64,000 bases of DNA from Actinomycetospora callitridis (GTDB lineage: Bacteria > Actinomycetota > Actinomycetes > Mycobacteriales > Pseudonocardiaceae). The stretch covers positions 124,001 to 188,000 of the forward strand of contig NZ_JAQZAK010000001.1 of the NCBI RefSeq assembly GCF_028737265.1. The letters are read 5' to 3'. The number at the start of each line of letters is the position of its first letter. Position 1 is the stretch's first letter. This document shows, one piece after another, positions 8,790-17,258 of this stretch. Both the position numbers and the translations under genes were made by a program. The notes below the pieces were generated by a model, which did no database searches, was not told where the DNA came from, and worked only from the letters and a program-made list of their open reading frames with translations.

Positions 8790-9956
8790 GTGCCGCGATC
8801 CCCGGAGCTCCGCCTCACCGTCGCCGGCGCCGCGGTGGTGGGCGTGGCCTACGGGATGGGCCGGTACGCGTTCGGTCTGACGCTCCCGGCGCTGCGCGGG
8901 GACCCGTCGCTCTCGGCGGACGGTCTGGACGACGCCGTCCTCGGCCTCATCGCCTCCGCGTCCTTCGCCGGCTACCTCGCGGGTCTGCTGCTCGCGCCCG
9001 TGCTGAGCCGCCGCCTGGGGCCGCGGGCCCCGACGACGGTCGGGAGCGTGTGCGGCGTCATCGGCGGCATCCTCGCCGCGGTGGCGCCGTCGCCGGCGGT
9101 GCTCGCGGTCGGCACCGTGCTCGCCGGCAGCGCCGCGGGGTGGGTGTGGCCGGCGTACTCCGACCTCGCGGCCGCCGTCGTCGACGCCCCCCGCCGCCCG
9201 CGGGTCCTGGCCGTGATCAGCACCGGGACGAGCGGGGGCCTGGTGGTCTCCGGGCTCGTCGCGCTCGCGGTGATGGCCGTGCCCGGCTGGCGGCTGGTGT
9301 GGGTGGCGATCGCGGTCGCGTCCGCGGCGGCGGGCCTGCTGAACCTGCGGGGGACGCCCGCGGTGCGACCCTCGCGCACCGGGCCGGCGGGACGGATCCC
9401 GCTGCGCGGCCTCGCGGTCCCGACTCTCTACTCGGTGGCCTTCCACGTCGGCGTCACGACGTTCTTCACCTGGGCCGCCGACATGCTGCGCCGCGGCGGG
9501 CTCGACGCCGGGCTCGCCGGCGTGCTCTACGCCCTGGTCGGGGTGGTCGGCCTCGTCGCGCTCGGCACGGGCGGCTGGTGCGCGCGGTTCGGGACGGTCC
9601 GCGTCGCCGCCGCGTGCCTGCTGTCGATCGCCGCGTCGCTGGTGATCCTCGGCGCGGGCGCCGGGTCCGCCCTCGTCGCGCTCGGCGCCGCGGTCGTGTT
9701 CGCGCCCGGGATCATGGGCGGGGCCGCCGTGCTCGCCGTGTGGACCGCCGAGATCGCCCCGGACCGGTCGGGCGAGGCGCTGACGGTCGTCGTCGCCGTC
9801 GGGGCGCTCGCCGCGGTGATCGCCCCGGCCGTCGTGGGCCTGCTCCTCGGGCTCGTCAGCCTGACCGCCGTCCTCGTCGGGCTGGCCGCGCTCCTCCTGG
9901 TCACGGCCGGCGGCCTGCTCACGGCTCGAAGCGGTACCCCCGCCCCACCTCCGTGA
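8790..9956 (+). CDS. YbfB/YjiJ-type MFS transporter
   Basis: A 388-residue, 12-TMS permease. The YbfB/YjiJ pattern is seen in VVGVAYGMGRYAFGLTLPAL, ASASFAGYLAGLL and GSAAGWVWPAYSDLAAAVV. The substrate is unknown. Start uncertain: GTG 8790 gives a standard transporter N-terminus, while an in-frame GTG at 8754 would add the odd cysteine-rich ADPCRCCDHRP. Neither has a close ribosome site. It stands alone between the stress protein and the DJ-1/PfpI gene. Confidence 0.82.
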   Translation: MPRSPELRLTVAGAAVVGVAYGMGRYAFGLTLPALRGDPSLSADGLDDAVLGLIASASFAGYLAGLLLAPVLSRRLGPRAPTTVGSVCGVIGGILAAVAPSPAVLAVGTVLAGSAAGWVWPAYSDLAAAVVDAPRRPRVLAVISTGTSGGLVVSGLVALAVMAVPGWRLVWVAIAVASAAAGLLNLRGTPAVRPSRTGPAGRIPLRGLAVPTLYSVAFHVGVTTFFTWAADMLRRGGLDAGLAGVLYALVGVVGLVALGTGGWCARFGTVRVAAACLLSIAASLVILGAGAGSALVALGAAVVFAPGIMGGAAVLAVWTAEIAPDRSGEALTVVVAVGALAAVIAPAVVGLLLGLVSLTAVLVGLAALLLVTAGGLLTARSGTPAPPP

Positions 9957-10041
9957 CGAGGTGCCGCGGGCGCGCGGGGTCGGGCTCGGCGCCCGCGTTT
10001 TCACGTCCCGTCGGCCCGGTGTGACGCGGCATGCTGGAGCC

Positions 10042-10644
10042 GTGAGCGCACCCGAGGTGAAGCGAGTGGGGATCCTGCTGTTCGACGGCGTCGAGGAGCT
10101 CGACGCCGTGGGTCCGTGGGAGGTCCTGTCGTGGTGGACGGCGAACTTCCCCGAGGATGGCTACGCCGCGACCCTCTTCTCGGTGGATGGCGGGCCGGTG
10201 ACCTGCGCGAAGGGCATGACGATCGTCCCGCAGCACTCGGCCGACGACGTCGGGCCGCTCGAGGTGCTCCTGCACCCGGGTGGGCGCGGCACGCGGCCCC
10301 AGGTCGAGGACCCTGCACACCTCGACCGCGTGCGGGCCTGGCGCCGCGACGTGCCGCTGATGACCAGCGTGTGCACCGGCTCGCTCGTCTACGCCGCCGC
10401 CGGCCTGCTCACCGACCGTCCCGCCACGACGTACCACGGCCAGCTCGACACCCTCGCCCAGCTCGATCCGAGCGTCGAGGTCCGCCGCGACGACCGCTAC
10501 GTCGACTCCGGTGACGTGATCACCAGCGCCGGCGTCTCGGCCGGCATCGACATGGCGTTCCACCTCGTCGTGCGCCTCGTCGGCGTCGAGCGCGCCCGGC
10601 AGGTCCGCCGGGGCATCCAGTACGACCCCGAGCCGCCGGTCTAG
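10042..10644 (+). CDS. DJ-1/PfpI-family protein (ThiJ/isonitrile hydratase-like)
   Basis: A 200-residue class I glutamine amidotransferase-like fold. It opens KRVGILLFDGVEELDAVGPWEVL, the nucleophile elbow is TSVCTGSLVYAAAGLL (Cys near 113), and the closing segment ITSAGVSAGIDMAFHLVVRLVG matches the isonitrile hydratase/DJ-1 subgroup. Members hydrate isonitriles, act as glyoxalases or chaperones; the choice cannot be made here. It converges closely on the ACT-domain gene. Confidence 0.88.
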   Translation: MSAPEVKRVGILLFDGVEELDAVGPWEVLSWWTANFPEDGYAATLFSVDGGPVTCAKGMTIVPQHSADDVGPLEVLLHPGGRGTRPQVEDPAHLDRVRAWRRDVPLMTSVCTGSLVYAAAGLLTDRPATTYHGQLDTLAQLDPSVEVRRDDRYVDSGDVITSAGVSAGIDMAFHLVVRLVGVERARQVRRGIQYDPEPPV

Positions 10645-10647
10645 CCG

Positions 10648-11040
10648 TCACGACATCTCGGCGAGCTCCCGCAGCACCGCCATCGCGTCGTCGCGGCGCT
10701 CCCACGGCACGAACAGGTGGTCGTGGTGGAAGCCGGCGACGGGGTTGGTGCCGATCCCGGCGTCCGCGAGCACCCGGGTGATCACGGCGAGGAAGCCGAC
10801 GGCCTCGAGGGCCGAGGCCACGCGCAGGGTGATCCCCGCGCAGGGGAACGCGCCGACCAGGTCGTGGGCGTCGGCGTCGTCGGAGGTCACCACCGCCGAG
10901 AGCCCCTCGTCCTCGCGCATCGTCGCGAGCGGCACGAGCCCGTCGGGGAGCTCGGGCACGGAGACGAACACGTAGCGGTCGGCGTGCAGCACCGGGTCCA
11001 TCCCGGCGAGAAGTCGGGAGGGATCGGTGTCGCCGGGCAC
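10648..11040 (-). CDS. ACT-domain protein (COG3602-like)
   Basis: A 130-residue cytoplasmic protein with two ACT-like halves: YVFVSVPELPDGLVPLATMREDEGLSAVVTSDDA and GITLRVASALEAVGFLAVITRVLADAGIGTNPVAGFHHDHLFVP. Proteins of this type probably bind amino acids as regulatory ligands; no enzymatic domain is present. It ends 4 bp from the convergent DJ-1 gene. Confidence 0.82.
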   Translation of the reverse strand: MPGDTDPSRLLAGMDPVLHADRYVFVSVPELPDGLVPLATMREDEGLSAVVTSDDADAHDLVGAFPCAGITLRVASALEAVGFLAVITRVLADAGIGTNPVAGFHHDHLFVPWERRDDAMAVLRELAEMS

Positions 11041-11120
11041 CCGCGCATCCTCCCGCTCGTCGTCACGGCGGACAGCGGGCCGTCGGATCGGCCGACCGGG
11101 TCCGGAGCGACCCCGGGAAC

Positions 11121-11165
11121 GGCCGAGGGCCCGGGGCGGATCGTGCTCGCCCCGGGCCCTCGGCC
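11121..11165. terminator. Terminator of the sortase operon
   Basis: Perfect 18-bp GC stem: 11121-11138 pairs with 11148-11165, loop of 9 nt. It lies directly after the sortase stop at 11171. No T-tract. Confidence 0.8.
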
Positions 11166-11170
11166 GCCGG

Positions 11171-11785
11171 TCAGATCTTCTGCACCTCGACGAAGTCGGC
11201 GTAGACGATCACGTTGGAGAGGTACGACCGGGCGCTCCGGTCGTAGTCCCCGCCGCAGGTGATGAGCCGCAGCTGGGGGTTGGCGGTGTCGTTGTAAACC
11301 GCGTCCGTCGGGAACGAGTCCTTCGGGATCGTGTCCACCCGCGACACCTCGAACACGGCGCGCTGGCCGTCGGCACGGTCGATGAAGACCTGCGCGCCGG
11401 CGACCACGTCCTTCAGGTTCACGAAGATGCCCGGCCGGCCGCCGCCGTTGACGTGACCGAGGACGATGCTCGGCCCGACCTCACCCGGCGTCGGGCTCTG
11501 GTCGAACCACGACGCCTGCATCGGCTCGGAGACCGGCGGCACCTCGAGGCTGCCGTTCTCCTGGAGCCCGGTCGGGACGAGCGACGACTCCGCGGAGATC
11601 GACGGCACGGTGACCCGGGTCGGGGCCGAGGCGGCCAGCGGCGCGGGCGAACCGAAGCCCGAGGGACCGGACGAGTTCATCCCGACGACCAGGGCCAGGC
11701 CCACCAGGACGACGATCAGACCGATCGAGACGTTCGTCATCGAGATCCCGGACTTCTGCTCCGGGCCCTTGTCGGTGATGCTCAT
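11171..11785 (-). CDS. Class F sortase
   Basis: A 204-residue cysteine transpeptidase anchored by an N-terminal membrane helix (VSIGLIVVLVGLALVVGM, 19-36), with the catalytic domain outside the membrane. The triad is visible: His in LGHVNGGG (H111), Cys in LITCGGDYD (C177) and Arg in the following RSARSYLSNVIVYADF. The compact size and the TCGG-D motif mark class F. It lies 8 nt downstream of the gene for a secreted LPTTD-repeat protein in the same operon, and a strong hairpin follows. Sortase substrates elsewhere are not evident. Confidence 0.92.
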   Translation of the reverse strand: MSITDKGPEQKSGISMTNVSIGLIVVLVGLALVVGMNSSGPSGFGSPAPLAASAPTRVTVPSISAESSLVPTGLQENGSLEVPPVSEPMQASWFDQSPTPGEVGPSIVLGHVNGGGRPGIFVNLKDVVAGAQVFIDRADGQRAVFEVSRVDTIPKDSFPTDAVYNDTANPQLRLITCGGDYDRSARSYLSNVIVYADFVEVQKI

Positions 11786-11793
11786 CCGCTCGC

Positions 11794-12591
11794 TCAGTTC
11801 CCCGTGTCGACGCCGCCGGACGGCACACGCTTGACCTGGGTCGCGTACACCTCACCGACGGGGCGGTAGTCGTACCAGTAGTGGTTCACCGTGCTGTTGA
11901 AGTAGCAGACGGTGCGGGCGTGGCTGTAGCCGGAGCCGTGGCGGTAGCCCGAGCCGTAGTTGTCGCCCTCGTCGGTCGTGGTGAGGGTGGCGCCGCTCGT
12001 GTCGATGTCGGCGTCCGTGTCCGCGTCGCTGCCCGAACCCGAGTCCGTCGTCGGCTCCGCCGCCCGGAGGCCCTGCGTCTCGCTGGGGCCCGACCCGCCG
12101 CCGAGACCACCGATCGGGAGGTCCGTGGTCGGGAGGTCCGTGGTCGGCAGGTCCGTGGTCGGGAGGTCCGTGGTCGGCAGGTCCGTGGTCGGGAGGTCCG
12201 TGGTCGGCAGGTCCGTGGTCGGCAGGTCCGTGGTCGGGAGGTCCGTGGTCGGCAGGTCCGTGGTCGGGAGGTCCGTGGTCGGCAGGTCCGTGGTCGGGAG
12301 GTCTGTCGTCGGCAGGTCCGTGGTCGGGAGACCGTCGACGAGGTCGGTCAGGGTGTCGGTGAGGGCGTCGAGCGGGCTGTCGGTGCTGCTGTCCGTGGAG
12401 CTGTCGGTGCTGCTGTCCGTGGAGCCGTCGCCGTTGCCGTCGTGGCGGGGGTGGTCGTAGCTCGACACCTCGACGCAGGTGTTGCCGCCGGTGTAGTCGG
12501 TGGCGGACGCCGATCCGACCCCGAGCGATCCGATGAGCAGCACCCCGGCCCCGAGCACCAGGAACCGCTGACCTCTTCCTTGACTGTTCAT
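11794..12591 (-). CDS. Secreted low-complexity protein with 14 LPTTD repeats
   Basis: A 265-residue exported protein. A signal peptide (FLVLGAGVLLIGSLGVGSASA) is followed by a short Cys-containing segment, STDS repeats, then 14 tandem LPTTD pentapeptides, a Gly/Ser/Asp-rich linker and a C-terminal Tyr/His-rich part (NYGSGYRHGSGYSHARTVCYFNSTVNHYWYDYRP is one block with a second Cys). The C-terminus has no hydrophobic anchor or positive tail, so it is not a classical LPXTG substrate. It is co-transcribed with the class F sortase 8 nt downstream. Function unknown; a spacer, glycosylated stalk or unusual sortase substrate are options. Confidence 0.82.
   Translation of the reverse strand: MNSQGRGQRFLVLGAGVLLIGSLGVGSASATDYTGGNTCVEVSSYDHPRHDGNGDGSTDSSTDSSTDSSTDSPLDALTDTLTDLVDGLPTTDLPTTDLPTTDLPTTDLPTTDLPTTDLPTTDLPTTDLPTTDLPTTDLPTTDLPTTDLPTTDLPTTDLPIGGLGGGSGPSETQGLRAAEPTTDSGSGSDADTDADIDTSGATLTTTDEGDNYGSGYRHGSGYSHARTVCYFNSTVNHYWYDYRPVGEVYATQVKRVPSGGVDTGN
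12121..12330. repeat. 15-bp coding minisatellite, 14 copies
   Basis: Fourteen head-to-tail 15-mers of the form GTCCGTGGTCGG(G/C)AG, coding LPTTD on the minus strand. The G and C variants mostly alternate, giving a 30-bp higher-order unit; one copy near 12301 has two extra changes (GTCTGTCGTC). Near-identity between copies suggests recent slippage or recombination. Confidence 0.95.
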
Positions 12592-12714
12592 ACCCTCTCT
12601 CCAGTCCCCGGCCCGTACCGGCCTGATCCGTGCGCTGACCGTCGCCCCGTCGACATGTCCCTGTCGGCGATCACCCGTTCGTTGTTACTCATCCGTCGCA
12701 TCGTGACGAAAGCG

Positions 12715-13797
12715 TTAGCTCAGGCGCCGGACAGCGCTCTCCGCCGATGACGCGATCACGCTGCCCCCGGGGACGAGGACCGGTTCCGGTTCCGGAGCCG
12801 ACTCCGCTTCCGGGTCCGAGGGCTCGCGGGCCTCCGGGACCGTTCGTTCTCCTGGCTCCTCCTCGGCCGCCGGCTCCGCCACCGGACGTCGTCGACGCCG
12901 CCGCGCGAGCCGGTCACGCACCCACCACAGGACCTGCTCGGCACGCTCGGGTGGGAGGAAGGCGAGGTAGAGGGTCACGATCGCCAGGCTGAAGAAGCCG
13001 ACGGCGAGGGTGAGCTCGATGGAGAGATGGAGGAGGACACCGAGGGCGAGCACCCAGGGCCGGGCTGCCCGGTTCCACACGAGGACGCCGATGGCCAGCT
13101 CCGCGGCGACCGTGCCGTAGGTCGCCAGCTCGGTGAGGAGCGGCGAGTTCGTGATGAACGACGGCACCGGGAGGCGGCTGACCTCACCGATGCGCACGGC
13201 GTACGAGACCGCCGTGCCGTCGCGCCAGCCTCCGCCGGCCGCCTTCTCCCAGACGGTGGAGATGTAGATGACGCTGAGCTGGATCTGCGCGAGCCGCAGG
13301 GCCCACGGCGCTCGACGAGGGAAGGTCCACAGACGTCCGGGGTCGGCGCGCCATCGGTCCACCGATACCGCGGACCCCGCCGGCATCAGGAGCAGGTAGA
13401 AGGCGATGACTCGCAGCAGTCCGTCGCCGGCGTTGAACGCGAGCGGGGCGGACCGGCTCACCGACATCATCACCACGAACACCACCAAGGCCGCCAGCCG
13501 CGTGCGGAAGCCGACGGTGAGCGCGACCGCGCCGAGCACGCCCGCCGACCACAGAACCCAGATCAGCGGCGAACCCTGAACCAGGGTGAACAGCGTCCAC
13601 ACGCCGGGTGCCAATTCGCGCACCGGGATGGCGCCCTCGTGGCCGAAGAATGGTTCGAGGATGGGGATGAGTGACAGCATCCAGAGGGTCGCGAGGAACC
13701 CGAAGGCAATGCGGAGGACCTCGACGGGGGCCGTGGACCGCGGGGCGAACCAGAAGCGGTCCCACCCGTGGCGCAGACGGGTCCAGGGCCGGGTCAT
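12715..13797 (-). CDS. HTTM-domain membrane protein (vitamin K-dependent carboxylase-like)
   Basis: A 360-residue polytopic membrane protein. It matches the HTTM family: PVEVLRIAFGFLATLWMLSLIPILEPFFG at the start, LIWVLWSAGVLGAVALTVGFRTRLAAL, then IQLSVIYISTVWEKAAGGGWRDGTAVSYAVRIGEVSRLP, and a last helix before a long acidic/proline tail (about 300-360). The ATG overlaps the stop of the upstream partner by 4 nt. Bacterial HTTM proteins relate to the membrane part of gamma-glutamyl carboxylase, but carboxylation in bacteria is largely unproven. Confidence 0.85.
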   Translation of the reverse strand: MTRPWTRLRHGWDRFWFAPRSTAPVEVLRIAFGFLATLWMLSLIPILEPFFGHEGAIPVRELAPGVWTLFTLVQGSPLIWVLWSAGVLGAVALTVGFRTRLAALVVFVVMMSVSRSAPLAFNAGDGLLRVIAFYLLLMPAGSAVSVDRWRADPGRLWTFPRRAPWALRLAQIQLSVIYISTVWEKAAGGGWRDGTAVSYAVRIGEVSRLPVPSFITNSPLLTELATYGTVAAELAIGVLVWNRAARPWVLALGVLLHLSIELTLAVGFFSLAIVTLYLAFLPPERAEQVLWWVRDRLARRRRRRPVAEPAAEEEPGERTVPEAREPSDPEAESAPEPEPVLVPGGSVIASSAESAVRRLS

Positions 13798-14369
13798 CGC
13801 TGACTCACCGGCACGGTGAAGAAGGGGATGTCCCGCCACGTTCCGCCACTGGGCTCCGGGCTTCCTGGTGGGGGGTTCGCGTGGTTGACGCGCACCAACG
13901 TCACGCGCACCGGCTGGTGCCCGGTGGCGCGGTCCTGGTCCGCGATCCACCCCGCGAAGGCCGTGCGCTCTCGCTCCGCCGCGCGCTTCTTCCACAGCTG
14001 CTCGCCGTACTTGCGCCAGCGGTAGTCCCAGTACTCGGCGAGCCCGTCGCTGCCCTCCAGCGGGTAGACACCGACGGTGCCGTCCACGCGGTCGACGCGT
14101 GCCACGACCAGGTTCGTCGTGCGGGGCGGACTCGGGGCGAAGACGCCCCACGCCTGGTCGAGACCGGTCACCAGCAGGAAGGGCCGGGTCAGGTCGAGCA
14201 GCCCGTTCTTGATCTCCGACTTCGGGGCGGTGCTGGCGAGCATCCCCAGCAGGGTCAGCACGATGAGCGCCGAGATGCCGAAGTACTTGCCGCGGCTCAT
14301 CGGGGCCGGTTCGTCGACGTCCTCAGCAACCGGCTCCGGGGTCTCCGGCTCCTGGGTCGTCGTCTCCAT
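13794..14369 (-). CDS. Single-span membrane protein partnered with HTTM
   Basis: A 191-residue protein: acidic cytoplasmic N-terminus, one membrane helix (YFGISALIVLTLLGMLAS, about 29-46) and a soluble external domain of about 140 residues containing LDQAWGVFAPSPPRTTNLVVARVDRVDGTV and YWDYRWRKYGEQLWK. It overlaps the HTTM gene by ATGA, so the two are translated together and likely form a complex. The combination of a short extracytoplasmic protein and an HTTM protein recurs in actinobacteria; the biochemical role is unknown. Confidence 0.7.
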   Translation of the reverse strand: METTTQEPETPEPVAEDVDEPAPMSRGKYFGISALIVLTLLGMLASTAPKSEIKNGLLDLTRPFLLVTGLDQAWGVFAPSPPRTTNLVVARVDRVDGTVGVYPLEGSDGLAEYWDYRWRKYGEQLWKKRAAERERTAFAGWIADQDRATGHQPVRVTLVRVNHANPPPGSPEPSGGTWRDIPFFTVPVSQR

Positions 14370-14486
14370 GCTCCCCGACCTCTCACGCAGGCGTGTCGTT
14401 CTGGAGAGGAATCGGTGGAACGCGCTGAGCGTTACGGAGCAGTTGTCGTCACGGTTCACCTCATCGATCGCTGAGGTGTCGCTACG

Positions 14487-15965
14487 GTGTGCGCCGTGAT
14501 CGCGCCGCGAGTCCGGGCCTGTGCCCTGGTCGTCCTGCTGGCCGCGCTCACCGCGCTGCTCGCCCCGGTGGCCTCGGCCCACGAGTCCACCCCGGTCGGC
14601 GTCCAGCGCATCGAGCTCTCGCTCGGTGCGCGCACGCTCGCCCTCACGATCACCGCGCCACCCGAGGGCGGCGGGCGCATGCCGGTGGTGGTGCTCCCGC
14701 GCGGCGAGGCGCCCCCGGGTGACGTCACGCTCGCGGCCGTCCGCCCGGGCGAGGGCCCGGCGACGGCGCCGGTCGTCGCGCCCGGGGCGCCCGTCGGGCA
14801 GCCGCACGAGGTCGTCCTGACCGCCGACGGGGTCGGCGCCTGGGAGATCGCGGTCGCCGACGGCGCGACCGTCGCCCGGATCCCGATCACGGTCGCCGCC
14901 CCCGCCCCGACTCCCGGGTGGGTGTGGGCCGTGCGGATCGGCGCGGTGCTCGGCGTCGTCGCCCTGATCGCGGCCCTGGCCCCGAGCGTGCGGCAGCGTC
15001 CCCGCCTGGCCCTCGCGCTCGGCGCGGCCGCGATCGTCGGCCTGACGATCGCCGCGACCGCCGTGGCGACGGCGCCGGCGACCTCGGCGGCCGCCACGCC
15101 GGCCGCGGCGCCGGTGGACCCGGCGGCGGCGCCGGCCGGGGGCCACGCGGGTCACGGTGGCGGCGCGTTGCCGGCCACGGCTGGGACGCCCGCATCGGAC
15201 ATGTCGGCCATGGGTCCCGGAGCCGTCGTCGTCACGGCCCGGACCGGCCCCGGCGCGCAGGCCGGCGCCCCGACCGATCTCGAGCTCGACCTCACCGACG
15301 GCTCCACCGGCGCCGCGGTGGACGACCTCACGATCCACGACGACGCCCTGATCCACCTCGCGGTGATCGGCCCGGACGGGCGGCTGGCGCACGTCCACCC
15401 GGTCCGGATCGCTCCCGGTCGCTACGTGGTCCGCGTGCAGCCGGCGACCGGCGGGCGCTACGGCGTCTTCGCCGAGATGGAGCGCGCCGGGGACGGCGGC
15501 CACCAGGTCGCCCGCACGGCGTTCGACGTGGGCGGGCCCGCGGCTCCGGCGACCCCGGCCGCCCCGGGCGCGGGGGTCCGCGAGGTCGCCGGCACGGACG
15601 CCGAGGTGATCGCCCCGGCCGCCGTCGCCGGTCGGCCCACCCGCGTCTCGGTCGCCTTCACCGGGGGCGGTGGCGCCCCGGTGACCGATCTCCAGGGCTG
15701 GCTGGGCATGGGGGGCCACCTGATGCTGCTCGGTCCCGGTCTGCGTGGCGTGCCCGACCCGGGCGATCCCGCGTCGGCGTTCGGGCACGTCCACGACATG
15801 GGCGCGGCGGGACCCGCCGGCACGTACGGCCCGCAGGTCGGCTTCGACTACACCTTCCCGCGCGCCGGCCGCTACGCGCTGTGGGTCCAGGTGCAGCGCG
15901 ACTGGCAGATCATCACTGTGCCGGTGACGGTCGACGTGGCCCCCGCGGCGGCGCCGACGCCGTGA
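14487..15965 (+). CDS. Exported His/Met-rich membrane protein, possibly copper handling
   Basis: A 492-residue protein with a signal peptide ending in PVASAHES, an external beta domain (about 30-140), two central membrane helices (WVWAVRIGAVLGVVALIAAL and LALALGAAAIVGLTIAAT) and a large external C-terminal half. A His/Met-rich stretch (GGHAGHGGG, then DMSAMG) and repeated LIHLAVIGPDGRLAHVHPV / FGHVHDMGAAGP elements resemble FixH/YtkA-like and CopC-neighbour proteins that bind copper. Metal binding is inferred. It diverges from the HTTM operon and its stop abuts that of the convergent SRPBCC gene. Confidence 0.65.
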   Translation: MCAVIAPRVRACALVVLLAALTALLAPVASAHESTPVGVQRIELSLGARTLALTITAPPEGGGRMPVVVLPRGEAPPGDVTLAAVRPGEGPATAPVVAPGAPVGQPHEVVLTADGVGAWEIAVADGATVARIPITVAAPAPTPGWVWAVRIGAVLGVVALIAALAPSVRQRPRLALALGAAAIVGLTIAATAVATAPATSAAATPAAAPVDPAAAPAGGHAGHGGGALPATAGTPASDMSAMGPGAVVVTARTGPGAQAGAPTDLELDLTDGSTGAAVDDLTIHDDALIHLAVIGPDGRLAHVHPVRIAPGRYVVRVQPATGGRYGVFAEMERAGDGGHQVARTAFDVGGPAAPATPAAPGAGVREVAGTDAEVIAPAAVAGRPTRVSVAFTGGGGAPVTDLQGWLGMGGHLMLLGPGLRGVPDPGDPASAFGHVHDMGAAGPAGTYGPQVGFDYTFPRAGRYALWVQVQRDWQIITVPVTVDVAPAAAPTP

Positions 15966-16442
15966 TCACCGCACCGCGAACCGGCGCACGAGGCGACGCT
16001 GGCGGTGGGCGAAGAAGGCGACCAGGACCGGTCGCAGCACCGGCCCCGCCCACCTCAGGAGGGCCCGCGGCTCGAAGGTCACGCGGTCGGTGATCGTCGT
16101 GGCGCCGTTCGGAGCGGGTGCCACGGTCCGCTCGTGGACCCAGCGGCGCATCGAGGCCATCGTCGACTCCTCGAGGAAACGTCGCCCCGGCTCGAGCTCG
16201 GTGATCACGAGATCGTCGTGGTCGAACGGGACGACCCCGAACAGTCGCAGCCGGGCGCGTCCGAGGGGCTCGCCCACACGGACGGCCTCGATGCTCCGGA
16301 CGTCCGCGTCCCGGGGGAACGACATCGTCATCCACGGCCGCATCTCGTCGTTGATGCCCTCCGGGGTGACCACCCGCCGCCACACGACGCCGGTGTCGGC
16401 GGGGACGAGCGAGGACAGCACGAAGGCCCACACCCCGCCCAT
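15966..16442 (-). CDS. SRPBCC-family (START-like) protein
   Basis: A 158-residue helix-grip protein: SLVPADTGVVWRRVVTPEGINDEMRPWMTMSFP at the start, central beta strands with DHDDLVITELEPGRRFLEESTMA, and the typical closing amphipathic helix (WAGPVLRPVLVAFFAHRQRRLVRRF). Such folds bind hydrophobic ligands or lipids. The stop codon sits immediately next to the stop of the convergent exported protein. Ligand unknown. Confidence 0.78.
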   Translation of the reverse strand: MGGVWAFVLSSLVPADTGVVWRRVVTPEGINDEMRPWMTMSFPRDADVRSIEAVRVGEPLGRARLRLFGVVPFDHDDLVITELEPGRRFLEESTMASMRRWVHERTVAPAPNGATTITDRVTFEPRALLRWAGPVLRPVLVAFFAHRQRRLVRRFAVR

Positions 16443-16502
16443 CCTCGGGATGTGACGCTCGCCGTCTCGGCGGGGGTGACCCGGCGTGAGAGCGTGCGTG
16501 CC

Positions 16503-17258
16503 GTGCGGACGGTGCAGGTGGTCGGGATCGGGCTGGGCGACCCGGGTCAGCTGACCCTGGACGCGGTGGAGGCGCTCGGCGGGGTCGACGTGGTGGTGCT
16601 CCTGCACAAGCCCGGGCCCGCCGACGAGCTGACCGCGATCCGGGCGGCGATCGTCCAGCGCTTCGCGCCCCAGGCCCGGGTGGTCGAGCGCGACGACGCC
16701 GTGCGCGACCGTGCCTCCGCCGACTACGAGGGCGCCACCGAGCGCTGGCGCGACGAGCGCGCGGCCCTCTACGAGCAGACCCTGCTCGACGAGGTGCCCG
16801 ACGGCGGCTCCTGCGGCCTGCTCGTGTGGGGCGACCCGGCGATCTACGACGGCACCGTCGAGATGCTCCACCGCCTCGACGCCCGCGGCCGGGTGGACCT
16901 CGACTGGCGGGTGGTGCCCGGTCTCGGGGCGCCGTCGGTGCTGGCCGCGGCTCACCGCACGACGCTGACCCGCACCGCCCGCGCCGCGACGATCACACCG
17001 GCGCGACGCGTCCTCGACGACAGCGTGGACTCCGGCGAGGCCGACCTCGTCGTCATGCTCGACGGGTCGAAGGCGCACGGGCTCGAGCACCTGCCCGACG
17101 ACGCGACCGTCTACTGGGGCGCCTACGTGGGCACCGGCGACGAGGTGCTGATCTCGGGACGCGTCGGCGACGTGCGCGAGGAGATCCTCGCGGCCCGCAT
17201 CGAGCACCGGGAGCGCAAGGGCTGGCTGATGGACACCTACCTGGTGCGCCGCGCGTAG
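16503..17258 (+). CDS. cobF: Precorrin-6A synthase (deacetylating)
   Basis: A 251-residue SAM-dependent tetrapyrrole methylase. CobF methylates C-1 of precorrin-5 and releases the extruded acetyl group, in the aerobic cobalamin pathway. The N-terminal VQVVGIGLGDPGQLTLDAVEAL and LLVWGDPAIYDGTVEML match the family's SAM and substrate loops, and WRVVPGLGAPSVLAAAHRTTL is specific to CobF. GTG start; the ribosome site is weak. No other cob gene is in the window, but the next cluster carries cobalt and nickel transport genes. It overlaps the convergent ankyrin gene by 22 nt. Confidence 0.9.
   Translation: MRTVQVVGIGLGDPGQLTLDAVEALGGVDVVVLLHKPGPADELTAIRAAIVQRFAPQARVVERDDAVRDRASADYEGATERWRDERAALYEQTLLDEVPDGGSCGLLVWGDPAIYDGTVEMLHRLDARGRVDLDWRVVPGLGAPSVLAAAHRTTLTRTARAATITPARRVLDDSVDSGEADLVVMLDGSKAHGLEHLPDDATVYWGAYVGTGDEVLISGRVGDVREEILAARIEHRERKGWLMDTYLVRRA

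Noticed and set aside
12121..12330. CRISPR-like repeat array
   Set aside because: The 15-bp repeats are contiguous without spacers, stay in frame and encode LPTTD; it is a coding minisatellite.
11794..12591. Classical LPXTG-anchored surface protein
   Set aside because: Signal peptide is present but there is no C-terminal hydrophobic helix or positive tail, and the motif ends in Asp, not Gly.
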